From assembly GCF_012035195.1 (NCBI RefSeq), contig NZ_JAAVJH010000013.1:1-64000 (forward strand): a stretch of DNA of 64,000 nucleotides. Direction: 5' to 3'. The position numbers were made by a program, and so were the translations under genes. The notes below the pieces were generated by a model that worked only from the letters and a program-made list of their open reading frames with translations, did not search any database and was not told the origin of the DNA. Positions 25,851 to 35,325 of the stretch are shown piece by piece; position 1 is the stretch's first letter; each line of letters begins with the position of its first letter. The stretch is from Sphingomonas corticis. GTDB taxonomy: Bacteria > Pseudomonadota > Alphaproteobacteria > Sphingomonadales > Sphingomonadaceae.

Positions 25851-28151
25851 ATGGCCACTGCCGTTCCCCCCGCCGCCCCAGCGTCCACATCCGGCGCGGG
25901 ATTGCTGCTCTGCTTCTCGCACCTGCGCTGGGACTTCGTCTTCCAGCGGCCCCAGCACCTGATGTCGCGCTTCGCGCAGCGCGGGGCGGTGGTGTTCTGG
26001 GAGGAGCCCGAGGTGGGCGATACCGGGACGCCGGTGCTGCACGTCCGGGCCGACGGCGGCGTGCGGATCGCGACGCCGCGCCTGCCCGCCGGGCTGGACG
26101 AGGAGGCGACCGAGGCGGCGCTGCGCGCGCTGCTCGACCGCTTCCTGGCCGGCGAGGCCGCGGTGGCGGTACGCTGGTACTACACGCCGATGATGCTGGC
26201 CTTCTCGCGCCACGTCGCCGCCGGTTGTACCGTGTACGACTGCATGGACGAGCTGTCCGCCTTCCGCTTCGCGCCGCCGACGCTGCTCGCGCTGGAGGAC
26301 GAGTTGCTCGGCGCGGCGGACCTGGTCTTCACCGGCGGCTACAGCCTGTACGAGGCCAAGCGCGCGCGACACGCCGACGTGCGCCCCTTCCCCTCCAGCG
26401 TCGACGTCGCGCATTTCGCGCAGGCGCGGAACCGGGCGGCAATCGGCCGGGACGAGACCGCGCGGCTGGGTTTCTACGGCGTGATCGACGAGCGGATGGA
26501 CCTGAACCTGGTCGCCGCGCTGGCGGACGCGCGGCCGTCGTGGCGGATCGAGATGGTCGGCCCGGTGGTGAAGATCGACCCCGCGGACCTGCCGCAGCGG
26601 CCCAACCTGCACTATCCCGGCGCGCGCGCCTATGCCGACCTGCCGGCGGTGCTGGCCGGGTGGGACGTCGCGCTGATGCCCTTCGCCATCAACGAGGCGA
26701 CGCGCTTCATCAGCCCGACGAAGACGCCCGAGTATCTCGCCGCGGGCCGGCCGGTCGTGTCGACCCCGGTGATCGACGTCGTGCGCCACTACGGCACGAT
26801 CGAGGGGGTGCGTATCGCCGACGGCGCGGCGCGCTTCGTGCAGGCGTGCGACGAGGCGCTGGCGCTGGCGCGCGGCACCGACCGGTCGTGGCGGGACGAG
26901 GCCGACGCGCTGCTGGCCGCGGGATCGTGGGACGACACGGCGGCGGCGATGATGGCCGCCATGGCGGAGGCGACGGCGGGCAAGGCGGCGACGCATCCGG
27001 CGGCGCCGCGCACGCGCCGCCACTACGACGTGCTGGTCGTCGGCGCGGGCTTCGCCGGCGCGGTGATGGCGGAGCGGCTGGCGGCGGACGCGGGGCTGCG
27101 CGTGCTGGTGGTCGATCGCCGGCCGCACGTCGCCGGCAACGCCTATGACCGGAAGGACGCCGCCGGAATCCTGATCCACCAATACGGCCCGCACATCTTC
27201 CACACCAACTCCGCCGAGGTGTTCGACTATCTGTCGCAGTTCACCGACTGGCGCCCGTACGAGCATCGCGTGCTGGCCGAGGTGCGCGGGCAGCGCGTGC
27301 CCATTCCGATCAACCGCACCACGCTGAACCGCCTGTTCGACGCCGGGCTGGAGAGCGACGCGGACGCCGCCGCCTTCCTCGCCGCGCGTGCCGAGCCGGT
27401 GGCCGAGGTGAGGACGTCGCAGGACGTGGTCGTCTCCGCTGTGGGACAGGAACTCTACCGGCTGTTCTTCCGCGGCTACACGCGCAAGCAATGGGGGCTC
27501 GACCCGTCCGAGCTCGACAAGGCGGTGACGGCGCGCGTACCGACCCGCACGAACGCCGACGACCGCTACTTCACCGACACCTATCAGGCGATGCCCGCGG
27601 AAGGCTTCACCGCGATGTTCGAGGCGATGCTGGACCATCCCAACATCACGCTGCGCCTGGGCACCGACTTCGCCGCGATCGGGGACGAGGTGACGTACGA
27701 CAAGCTGGTCTACACCGGGCCGATCGACGAGTATTTCGGCTGCCGCCACGGCAAGCTGCCCTATCGCTCGCTGCGGTTCGAGCACGCGACGCTGCCGGTC
27801 GAGCGGCACCAGGAGGTGGCCGTCGTCAACTATCCGGACGAGGCGGTGCCCTATACCCGCGTGACGGAGTACAAGCACCTGACCGGGCAGCGATCCGACG
27901 TCACCAGCATCACCACCGAATACCCGGCGGCCGAGGGCGATCCCTATTACCCGATCCCGCGTCCGGAGAACCAGGCGCTGTTCAAGCGGTACGAGGCGCT
28001 GGCGCTGGCGGAGCCGGACGTGCTGTTCGTGGGGCGGCTGGCCACCTATCGCTACTACAACATGGATCAGGTGGTGGGACAGGCGCTGTCCGTCTATCGC
28101 CGCATGAACCTGCGCGCGCCCGCCACCTACCCCGTCGCCGCGGCGGAATAG
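25851..28151 (+). CDS. Fused glycosyltransferase - UDP-galactopyranose mutase
   Basis: 766 residues in one frame. Residues about 1-375 are a GT-B-like glycosyltransferase (FSHLRWDFVFQRPQHLMSRF at the start, SPTKTPEYLAAGRPVVSTPV at the donor site). Residues about 388-766 are a full UGM: FAD-binding VVGAGFAGAVMAERL, GPHIFHTN, the active-site Arg in FRGYTRKQWG, NYPDEAVPYTRVTEYKHL, and the GRLATYRYYNMDQVVGQAL end. UGM makes UDP-galactofuranose from UDP-galactopyranose. Fusion to a transferase suggests the mutase feeds its product to the same protein. Start ATG 25851 after AGGAG. Two bases separate its stop from the next gene, so they are co-transcribed. Confidence 0.9.
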   Translation: MATAVPPAAPASTSGAGLLLCFSHLRWDFVFQRPQHLMSRFAQRGAVVFWEEPEVGDTGTPVLHVRADGGVRIATPRLPAGLDEEATEAALRALLDRFLAGEAAVAVRWYYTPMMLAFSRHVAAGCTVYDCMDELSAFRFAPPTLLALEDELLGAADLVFTGGYSLYEAKRARHADVRPFPSSVDVAHFAQARNRAAIGRDETARLGFYGVIDERMDLNLVAALADARPSWRIEMVGPVVKIDPADLPQRPNLHYPGARAYADLPAVLAGWDVALMPFAINEATRFISPTKTPEYLAAGRPVVSTPVIDVVRHYGTIEGVRIADGAARFVQACDEALALARGTDRSWRDEADALLAAGSWDDTAAAMMAAMAEATAGKAATHPAAPRTRRHYDVLVVGAGFAGAVMAERLAADAGLRVLVVDRRPHVAGNAYDRKDAAGILIHQYGPHIFHTNSAEVFDYLSQFTDWRPYEHRVLAEVRGQRVPIPINRTTLNRLFDAGLESDADAAAFLAARAEPVAEVRTSQDVVVSAVGQELYRLFFRGYTRKQWGLDPSELDKAVTARVPTRTNADDRYFTDTYQAMPAEGFTAMFEAMLDHPNITLRLGTDFAAIGDEVTYDKLVYTGPIDEYFGCRHGKLPYRSLRFEHATLPVERHQEVAVVNYPDEAVPYTRVTEYKHLTGQRSDVTSITTEYPAAEGDPYYPIPRPENQALFKRYEALALAEPDVLFVGRLATYRYYNMDQVVGQALSVYRRMNLRAPATYPVAAAE

Positions 28152-28153
28152 CC

Positions 28154-30304
28154 GTGGCTCCCGAGCTGTGGGGCGGGATCGAGTGCACGGTGAACCGCGT
28201 GGGCGATCGCTTCGGCGACCAGGTCGTCCTCAGCGGTCACCAGGACCGCGTCGGCGACCTGGCGCTGCTCGCCGGGCTCGGCATCCGTGCGCTGCGCTAC
28301 CCCCTGCTATGGGAACGGATCTCGCCGCGTCGGGGTGCGGAGCCCGACTGGCGCTGGTCCGACCGGCGGCTGGCCGAGCTGCGCGCACTGGGCGTCCGTC
28401 CGATCGCGGGGCTGGTCCACCACGGCAGCGGCCCCGCGCACACCAACCTGCTCGATGACGGGTTCGCCGCCGGGCTCGCCCGCCACGCCGGCGCGGTGGC
28501 GCGGCGCTACCCGTGGATCGAGGAGTGGACGCCGATCAACGAGCCGCTGACCACCGCGCGTTTCACCGCGCTGTACGGCCATTGGTACCCGCACCGTCGC
28601 GACGAGCGGTCGTTCTGGTCGGCGCTGCTGAACCAGGTCGACGCGGTGCGCGGCGCGATGCGCGCGATCCGCCGCGTGGTGCCGGGCGCGCGGCTGGTGC
28701 AGACCGACGACCTGGGACACACCTTCTCCACCGCCCCCCTCGCCGGCCAGGCGGCGTTCGACAACATGCGGCGGTGGGCGGGGTGGGACCTGCTGTTCGG
28801 ACGCGTGACCCCGGCCGATCCGCTGTTCGCCGTGCTGGCGCGGCACGGACTGGGCGACCGGGTGCGCGCGATCGCGGACGATCCGTGCCCGCCCGACATC
28901 GTCGGCGTGAACCATTACCTCACCAGCGACCGCTTCCTCGACCACCGCGTCGATCGCTACCCGTCATCGCTGCACGGCGGCAACGGGCGCGTCGCCTATG
29001 CCGATACGGAGGCGGCCCGCGTGCTGGACCCGCCCGCGGGCGGGATCGGCGCGGCGATCCGCGCCGCCTGGGCACGCTACGGCACGCCGGTCGCCATCAC
29101 GGAGGTGCACAACGGGTCCACCCGCGACGAGCAGCTGCGCTGGGCGGCCGGGGCGTGGGACGCCGCGGTCGCGGCGCGGGGCGACGGCGTCGACGTGCGC
29201 GCGGTCACCGCCTGGTCGCTGCTGGGCAGCCACGGCTGGGACACGCTGCTGACCGGCGGCGGCCATTACGAGCCCGGCGTCTTCGACGTGGGCACCGGGA
29301 CGCCCCGTCCGACCGCGCTCGCGCGGCTGTGGCGTGGGCTGCCCAGGGGTGAGGATCGCCACCCCGTCGCCATCGAGGACGGCTGGTGGCGCCGTCCCGA
29401 CCGCCTGCTCTACCCGCCGCATCCGTCGGGCGAGGCGGCGTCGCCGCGCCTTCCACGGCCCTCGCGCCCGCTGCTGATCCTGGGTGCCGGGGGGATGCTG
29501 GGCGCCGCCTTCGTCCGCGCCTGTCGCGCGCGCGGGATCGCGCACGTCGCCGCGACCCGCCGCGAGCTGGACGTGACGAGCGCGGACCTTCCCGCGCTGA
29601 TTGCGGCGATCGCGCCGTGGGGCGTCGTCAACGCCGCCGCGCACACCGCGATCGACGCCGCGGAGGAGAACGAGGACGCGTGCCGCCACGTCAATGCGGG
29701 CGGTGCCGTCGCGCTCGCGCGCGCCTGTGCCGGGCGCGGCATCCCCTCGCTCAACTTCTCCAGCGAGCTGGTGTTCGCAGGCGACCTCGACCGCGCGCTG
29801 GTGGAGAGCGACGCAGCCCGGCCGCTGGGCGCGCATGGCCGGATCAAGTCGGAGATGGAGCGCGGCTGCCACGGCGTGCCGGGCGCGCTGGTGGTGCGCA
29901 CCGCGGCCCTCTACGCACCCGAGGCCGACCGCGGCTTCGCCGCCGCCGTGGTGGCGGCGCTGGCCGCGGGGCGCCCGGTTCGCACCACCGGCGACCACGT
30001 CGTCACGCCCACCTTCGTCCCCGCGCTGGTCGATCGCGCGCTGGACCTGCTGATCGACGGCGCGGAGGGCATCTGGCACGTGTGCGACGGCGAGCCGGTG
30101 ACGCGCGCCGGCTTCGCGCGGCGGCTGGCGCAGGCGTGCGGGCACGATGCGGAGCGGATCGTGGCGGTGCCGGCGCACGAGCTCGGCTGGCGCGCGCCCC
30201 GCCCGGCGAACGGCGCCCTGGCCAGTGAGAAGCTGGCGCTGCCGGGATCGCTGGACGAGGGGCTGGAGCGCTTCGCCCGCGCGCGGCTCAGCCCGCTACG
30301 GTGA
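28154..30304 (+). CDS. Fused GH1-family glycoside hydrolase - RmlD-like sugar-nucleotide reductase
   Basis: 716 residues in one open frame. Residues about 1-415 resemble family 1 glycosidases, with the acid/base Glu130 in TPINEPLT and the nucleophile Glu317 in VAITEVHNG. Residues about 437-716 are a dTDP-4-dehydrorhamnose-reductase-like SDR (LLILGAGGMLGAAF nucleotide site, VNAAAHTAIDAAEEN, LNFSSELVF). In the SDR active site the expected YxxxK reads HGRIK, so His561 replaces the catalytic Tyr while Lys565 is kept. GTG start two bases after the UGM fusion stop. No signal peptide, so cytosolic. The role is unknown; it may act with the Galf fusion in making or checking a surface glycan. Its last 17 bases overlap the convergent GH3 gene. 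Confidence 0.85.
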   Translation: MAPELWGGIECTVNRVGDRFGDQVVLSGHQDRVGDLALLAGLGIRALRYPLLWERISPRRGAEPDWRWSDRRLAELRALGVRPIAGLVHHGSGPAHTNLLDDGFAAGLARHAGAVARRYPWIEEWTPINEPLTTARFTALYGHWYPHRRDERSFWSALLNQVDAVRGAMRAIRRVVPGARLVQTDDLGHTFSTAPLAGQAAFDNMRRWAGWDLLFGRVTPADPLFAVLARHGLGDRVRAIADDPCPPDIVGVNHYLTSDRFLDHRVDRYPSSLHGGNGRVAYADTEAARVLDPPAGGIGAAIRAAWARYGTPVAITEVHNGSTRDEQLRWAAGAWDAAVAARGDGVDVRAVTAWSLLGSHGWDTLLTGGGHYEPGVFDVGTGTPRPTALARLWRGLPRGEDRHPVAIEDGWWRRPDRLLYPPHPSGEAASPRLPRPSRPLLILGAGGMLGAAFVRACRARGIAHVAATRRELDVTSADLPALIAAIAPWGVVNAAAHTAIDAAEENEDACRHVNAGGAVALARACAGRGIPSLNFSSELVFAGDLDRALVESDAARPLGAHGRIKSEMERGCHGVPGALVVRTAALYAPEADRGFAAAVVAALAAGRPVRTTGDHVVTPTFVPALVDRALDLLIDGAEGIWHVCDGEPVTRAGFARRLAQACGHDAERIVAVPAHELGWRAPRPANGALASEKLALPGSLDEGLERFARARLSPLR

Positions 30305-32498
30305 AGGCGGTGGCCAGGCGCGAGCCGGGACCCGCATCGACGAACAGGTCGAAGTCGCCCGGCTCCACCCGCCACGCCCCGTCCGCCGCGACCAGCGCCA
30401 GCTCGGCAAGCGGAATGGCGAGTGCCACCCGCCGGCGCTCGCCGGGGTCGAGCGTGACCCGGCGGAACGCCTTCATCTGACGGACCGGCCGCGTCCGGCT
30501 GGCGACGCGGTCGTGGATGTCCGCGCGCACGAAGGCGGTGCCGCGCCGCTCGCCGGCGTTCGCCAGCGTGACGCCGATCGCCACCCACTCGCCGGTCACG
30601 GCGGCGTCGAGGTCGGAGAGCGCGAAGCGGGTGTAGCCAAGGCCCGCGCCGAACTCGTACAAGGCGCGGTCCGGCGCGTCGCGCCAGTGGCTGCGTCCCG
30701 GCGCCATCGGATCGTCGTCGGGCGCGGGGCGGCCGGTCGCGCGGCGATCGTAGGACCAGGGCTGCTGCCCGGTCGCCAGGGGAAAGCTGACGGGCAGGCG
30801 CCCGGTCGGCTCGGCCACGCCGAACAGCACGTCGGCGACCGCGGGGCCGGTCTGCTCGCCGAGGAACCAGGTGGCGAGGATCGCGCGCGCGTCGCGTACC
30901 GCGCCCTCCAGCGCCAGCGCGCGACCGTGGCGCAGCAGCACGACCATCGGCGTACCGGTGGCCGCCACCGCCTCCGCCAGCGCCTGGTGCGCAGGGGGCA
31001 CGGTAATGGCGACGCGGCTGTTGCCCTCGCCCGACATGTCGCCGCCCTCGCCGATCGCCAGCAGCACCACCTGCGCCGCGCGCGCCACGGCGGCGGCGCG
31101 CGCGGGATCGCTGCCGTCGTCCACCGTCAGGTCGCGCGCCAGCGCGCCGATGCCGGTGGCGAGGTCGATGCCGTCCGCGGGATCGCCGGCGAAGGACCAC
31201 GGGCCGTTCAGGTTCGCCCGATCGCGCGCGAACGGGCCGATCAGCGCGATCCGTTGCGTGCGCGTCAGCGGCAGCAGCCCGCCCTCGTTGCGCAGCAGGA
31301 CGATGGCGCGGGTCGCGACCTCGCGCGCCACCGCGCGGATCGTGGGCGCGTGCGTGACGCGCCGTTCCACCGCGGCGTCCAGCGAGCGCCAGGGATCGTC
31401 AAAGAGCCCCAGCGCCTCCTTCAGCGCCAGCACGCGCCGCACCGCGGCGTCGACCGCGGCGACCGGCACGCGGCCGCTCGCCACCAGCGCGGGAAGATGG
31501 CGGCGATAGAGCCCGCTCTGCATCGACATGTCGACCCCGGCCAGCATCGCCAGCCGCGCCGCATCCGCCTCGTCCGCGGCGACGCCGTGCGCGACCAGCT
31601 CCCGGTCGGCATCGTAATCGGAGACGCAGACGCCGGAAAACCCCATCTCACCCCGCAGGACGTCGGTCAGCAGCCGGCGGTTGGCGGCGGCGGGGATGCC
31701 GCCGACGTCGGTGAAGGACGCCATCGTGGTCGCCGCGCCCGCCGCGAAGGCGGCGGCGAAGGGCGGCAGGTGCGTCTCGCGCAGTTCCGCGTCGCTGAGG
31801 TCGACCGCGGCATATTCCATGCCGCCGCGCACCGCGCCGTAGCCGGCGAAATGCTTGGGCGTGGCGGCGAGCGCGTCGGCGCGGCTGAGGTCGTCGCCCT
31901 GAAACCCGCGGACGCGCGCGGCGGCGAGCAGGCGGTTCAGATAGACGTCCTCCCCCGCGCCCTCCGCCACCCGGCCCCAGCGCTGGTCGCGCGCGACGTC
32001 GACCACCGGCGCGAAGGTCCAGTGCAGCCCGCCCGCGCTCGTCTCCCGCGCGACCGCCCGCGCGGCGCGGCGCGACAGGTCCGCGTCGAACGCCGCCGCC
32101 TCCGCCAGCGGGATCGGGAAGATCGTGCGGCAGCCGTGGATCACGTCCGCGGCGAAGACCAGCGGGATGGCCAGCCGGCTGCGCAGCGCCGCCTCCTGCG
32201 CCCGCCGCGCCCCGGCGACGCCGTAGCCGTTGAAGAGCATGCCGACCTGCCCGGCCGCGATCTCCGCCAGCATGGCGGCGGCGCCGCGCGGCTCCACCGA
32301 CGGGTTGAACGCGGTGCCGACCGGCCGCACCTCGTCGTTGAAGCAGCTGAGCTGCCCCGCCTTCTCCTCGATCGTCATCCGCGCGATCAGCGCGTCGATC
32401 CGGCGCGACGCGGCCATTGCGGGGCGCGCGGCCGCGCTCGCCAGCAGCAGGCCGATCGTTTCACGACGGTCCGGTCGGAAGGGCATTCGCGCCGTCAT
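30288..32498 (-). CDS. Glycoside hydrolase family 3 (beta-glucosidase type)
   Basis: 736 residues. A basic, TAT-like N-terminus (PDRRETIGLLLASAAARPAMA) suggests export. The GH3 barrel has HWTFAPVVDVARDQRWGR, TPKHFAGYGA and the nucleophile Asp near residue 292 in GVCVSDYDAD. The C-terminal alpha/beta domain contains LIGPFA, GEGGDMSGEG and the fibronectin-III-like end. Probably a periplasmic beta-glucosidase or beta-xylosidase acting on oligosaccharides. Divergent from a TBDR gene, a common arrangement in carbohydrate-use loci. Confidence 0.9.
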   Translation of the reverse strand: MTARMPFRPDRRETIGLLLASAAARPAMAASRRIDALIARMTIEEKAGQLSCFNDEVRPVGTAFNPSVEPRGAAAMLAEIAAGQVGMLFNGYGVAGARRAQEAALRSRLAIPLVFAADVIHGCRTIFPIPLAEAAAFDADLSRRAARAVARETSAGGLHWTFAPVVDVARDQRWGRVAEGAGEDVYLNRLLAAARVRGFQGDDLSRADALAATPKHFAGYGAVRGGMEYAAVDLSDAELRETHLPPFAAAFAAGAATTMASFTDVGGIPAAANRRLLTDVLRGEMGFSGVCVSDYDADRELVAHGVAADEADAARLAMLAGVDMSMQSGLYRRHLPALVASGRVPVAAVDAAVRRVLALKEALGLFDDPWRSLDAAVERRVTHAPTIRAVAREVATRAIVLLRNEGGLLPLTRTQRIALIGPFARDRANLNGPWSFAGDPADGIDLATGIGALARDLTVDDGSDPARAAAVARAAQVVLLAIGEGGDMSGEGNSRVAITVPPAHQALAEAVAATGTPMVVLLRHGRALALEGAVRDARAILATWFLGEQTGPAVADVLFGVAEPTGRLPVSFPLATGQQPWSYDRRATGRPAPDDDPMAPGRSHWRDAPDRALYEFGAGLGYTRFALSDLDAAVTGEWVAIGVTLANAGERRGTAFVRADIHDRVASRTRPVRQMKAFRRVTLDPGERRRVALAIPLAELALVAADGAWRVEPGDFDLFVDAGPGSRLATAFTVAG

Positions 32499-32645
32499 CG
32501 TTACGCCTCCGCAAAGAAGAGTGGCCCGCAGGCCACAGTTGATGCAAATCTATTTCATGGCGATTTCAAGCCATAGGCGGCCGTCACGCACAGGACTATG
32601 GCGCACACTGCTACGAACGTCCGACCGCGTTCGATGTTGGAGGGG
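32499..32645. promoter_or_regulatory. Divergent promoter region between GH3 and a TBDR
   Basis: 147 bp. It holds two small inverted repeats: GTGGCC-CGCA-GGCCAC at 32521-32536 and ATGGC-N8-GCCAT at 32557-32574. Either could be an operator controlling both genes. There is no copy of the GAACGTTC core found at the halogenase operon. Confidence 0.35.
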
Positions 32646-35249
32646 ATGATGAAGTTTTCGTGCCATCGCGCGCTGCGCGCGGCCATGCTGGCCGGCGTTT
32701 CGGCGCTGCCGCTTCCGGTGCTGGCGCAGACCGCGCCCGCCACGCCGCCCGTCAACGCGGACGCGCCCCAGGGGCAGCAGCCCGCCGGTGAGGGGAACGA
32801 GGATCTGTCCGACATCGTCGTGACGGGCACCACGTCGCGCGACCGTCCGCTCATCACCGCCTCGGCCGACATCACCTACGCCAACCGCGACGACATCGAC
32901 CGCCGCGCGCCGCGCTCCACCGCCGACATGCTGGAGCTGGTGCCCGGCATCTTCGTCGAGGGCACCGCGGGCCAGGTGTCGAACAACTATTCGGTCCGCG
33001 GCCTCCAGGGCGGCGGGCAGCGGTTCGTGCAGCTGGAGGAGGACGGCCTGCCGATCCTGTACAGCGGCGGCGGCGCCGACTTCTTCTTCGACCAGGACCT
33101 GACGATCGAGCGGCTGGAAGCGGTGAAGGGCGGCTCGTCGGGCGTGCTGACCGTGAACGGCGCGGGCGCGACGATCAACTTCATCTCCAAGCGGCCCAAC
33201 TTCGAGCGGGCGGAGGGCGCCGCGCGCGTCACCGCGTTCGACTATGGCCTCAAGCGCGGCGACTTCTACTATTCCGCGCCGATCACCGAGAACCTGGCGT
33301 TCAACGTCGGCGGCTACATCCAGTCCAGCCCGGGCGTGCGAGACAATCCGTTCGACTATGCCGGCTGGCGGGTGAAGGGGATGCTGGAATACCGCTTCGA
33401 CGACGGCGGCTTCGTGCGCCTGTCGGCGAAGGGCGGCGACGTGGAGAACGCCTTCTACGCGACCCAGCCCTACCGCTACGAGAACGGCGAGCCGTCCGGC
33501 ATCCCCGGCCTCGACACGCAGTTCGGCAACATCGGCGGCGACGCCTTCGCGAACATCGCGGTGCCGGTGTCGACCTTCGCGCACGAGAGCGGCTTCCGCT
33601 CGTTCCGCGGGCGCGACGGGATCAAGGCGAAGACCGCGCAGGTGCGGCTCGACATCGAGAAGCCGGTCAGCGATTCGATCGACCTGTTCGCGCGCGGCCG
33701 GTACCTGAAGTATTCCTACGACTTCAACGGCATCTTCGCCGGATCGGGCACCGGCAACGCGGGGCTGACCAGCGCAGTCAACTATCTGACGCCCGGTGCC
33801 GCCTCGCCGATCAACGACCTGCTCGGCCGCGGGGTGGTGGCGTTCCCGGGCGCGACGCGCTTCGGCATCAAGAACCTGCGCACCGGCGTGGTGCTCGGCT
33901 CGAACCAGACCGCCGCGCTGAACGCGCTGAACGGCAACGGCTTCCTCCAGCGCACGACGCTGAACCACGACTTCATCGACGGCAAGGACCTGGGCCTGAA
34001 CGTCGGCGGTCGCTGGGAATATGAGGGCGAGAGCTTCAAGAACTCGCTCACCGCGGGCGTCATGTACTACAACGTCCGGCGCAAGCAGGACCAGTCGGCC
34101 ACCGCCAGCGTCGTCAACGACGTTCGCTCGAACAGCGACATCTACGACATCGTCGCGCTGGACGCGGCGAACAACGTGGTCGGCACGCTGAGCGACAACG
34201 GCCTCGTCTCCTACGGCGACTGGGGCGCGGGCATCCGCGAGCGCAAGGATTCGACCGTTTCGCTGTACGTCAACGACGAGCTGGCGCTGGGCGACCTGCG
34301 CATCGACGGCGGCGTGCGCTGGGAGAGCGACCGGGCGACCGCGCTGGACGGCAACAACGCCAGCGCGGTGAACACCGCGGCCCGCATCGTCGAGATCCGC
34401 CCCGGCGTGTTCGAGCAGCTGGTGCCGCAGGGCACGGTGGGCGTGCTGCCGACCGTGGGCAGCACCTTCGACGGCACCTTCGCCACCCGCCGCGCGACGC
34501 AGCAGAAGGCGGCGTGGACGATCGGCGCCAACTACCTGCTGACGCCCGACTTCGCCGTGTACGCGCGCTACGCCAACGGCTTCCAGACGAACAACGTCGA
34601 TCCGATCACCACGATCAAGCTGTACGAGGCGGGCGTCCGCTACCAGTACGGGCGGCTGTTCTCCGGCTCGGCGACGGTGTTCCGCACCGACTTCGACGAC
34701 CAGAACTACAATTTCGCCGACCCGCTCAACCCGTCGCAGCAGACCAACCTGAACGCCGACCTGCGCACCTATGGCGTGGAGCTGGACTTCGTCGTGCGGC
34801 CGATCGACTGGTTCGCGCTCGACTTCCAGGGCGTGTTCCAGCGGCCCAAGCTGCTGAACCTGCAGCTGAACGGCGTCGATCAGGGGTCGGGCTTCGAAGG
34901 CAACCGGCCCGAGCGCACGCCCGCGACGCTGTTCACCGTCACGCCGACGATCACGCTGCCCGACGGCTGGGGCGAGGTGTTCGGCCGCTACAAGTACGTC
35001 GGCAAGATCTTCGCCGACAACGGCAACGGCGTGTCGCTGCCCAGCTACGGCGTCACCTCGGTCGGCCTGGCGCTGAACCTGAACGAGAACGTCCAGCTGA
35101 CGCTGAACGCGGAGAACATCTTCGACGTCGTCGGCCTGACGGAGGGCAATCCGCGGCAGGGACAGACGCAGGCGATCACCGACGGCTTCTTCTACGCCCG
35201 CGGCATCGTCGGTCCGACCTACGGCGGAACGCTGACCTTCAAGTTCTGA
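32646..35249 (+). CDS. TonB-dependent outer-membrane receptor (saccharide-type locus)
   Basis: About 867 residues. A signal peptide ends near VLAQ; then a Pro/Gln-rich linker, a TonB-box-like DLSDIVVTGT, and a plug domain (RSTADMLELVPGIFVEG, NNYSVRGLQGG, IERLEAVKGGSSGVLTVNGAGATINFISKRP). The long barrel has alternating aromatic strands and ends in GGTLTFKF. Two ATGs (32646, 32649) follow GGAGGGG. Imports a bulky substrate through TonB energy. Flanking GH3 and glycosidase-like genes suggest an oligosaccharide, but that is inference. A good terminator follows. Confidence 0.92.
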   Translation: MMKFSCHRALRAAMLAGVSALPLPVLAQTAPATPPVNADAPQGQQPAGEGNEDLSDIVVTGTTSRDRPLITASADITYANRDDIDRRAPRSTADMLELVPGIFVEGTAGQVSNNYSVRGLQGGGQRFVQLEEDGLPILYSGGGADFFFDQDLTIERLEAVKGGSSGVLTVNGAGATINFISKRPNFERAEGAARVTAFDYGLKRGDFYYSAPITENLAFNVGGYIQSSPGVRDNPFDYAGWRVKGMLEYRFDDGGFVRLSAKGGDVENAFYATQPYRYENGEPSGIPGLDTQFGNIGGDAFANIAVPVSTFAHESGFRSFRGRDGIKAKTAQVRLDIEKPVSDSIDLFARGRYLKYSYDFNGIFAGSGTGNAGLTSAVNYLTPGAASPINDLLGRGVVAFPGATRFGIKNLRTGVVLGSNQTAALNALNGNGFLQRTTLNHDFIDGKDLGLNVGGRWEYEGESFKNSLTAGVMYYNVRRKQDQSATASVVNDVRSNSDIYDIVALDAANNVVGTLSDNGLVSYGDWGAGIRERKDSTVSLYVNDELALGDLRIDGGVRWESDRATALDGNNASAVNTAARIVEIRPGVFEQLVPQGTVGVLPTVGSTFDGTFATRRATQQKAAWTIGANYLLTPDFAVYARYANGFQTNNVDPITTIKLYEAGVRYQYGRLFSGSATVFRTDFDDQNYNFADPLNPSQQTNLNADLRTYGVELDFVVRPIDWFALDFQGVFQRPKLLNLQLNGVDQGSGFEGNRPERTPATLFTVTPTITLPDGWGEVFGRYKYVGKIFADNGNGVSLPSYGVTSVGLALNLNENVQLTLNAENIFDVVGLTEGNPRQGQTQAITDGFFYARGIVGPTYGGTLTFKF

Positions 35250-35273
35250 CGCACCTTGCGTGGATCATAACGG

Positions 35274-35312
35274 GGGTGTCGCGGCTTCACGGCTGCGGCA
35301 CCCTTTTCTTTC
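35274..35312 (+). terminator. Rho-independent terminator after the TBDR gene
   Basis: A stem of about 12 bp (GGGTGTCGCGGC pairing with GCTGCGGCACCC, with two G-T wobbles) around a short loop, followed by TTTTCTTTC. It lies in the 76-bp gap between the TBDR stop and the glycosidase-like gene start, so it may limit read-through. Confidence 0.75.
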
Positions 35313-35325
35313 AGTGAGGACATCG

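Noticed and set aside
28154..30304. GH1-RmlD as two separate genes
   Set aside because: The frame is continuous with no stop or internal ribosome-binding site near the domain junction at about 29400-29465.
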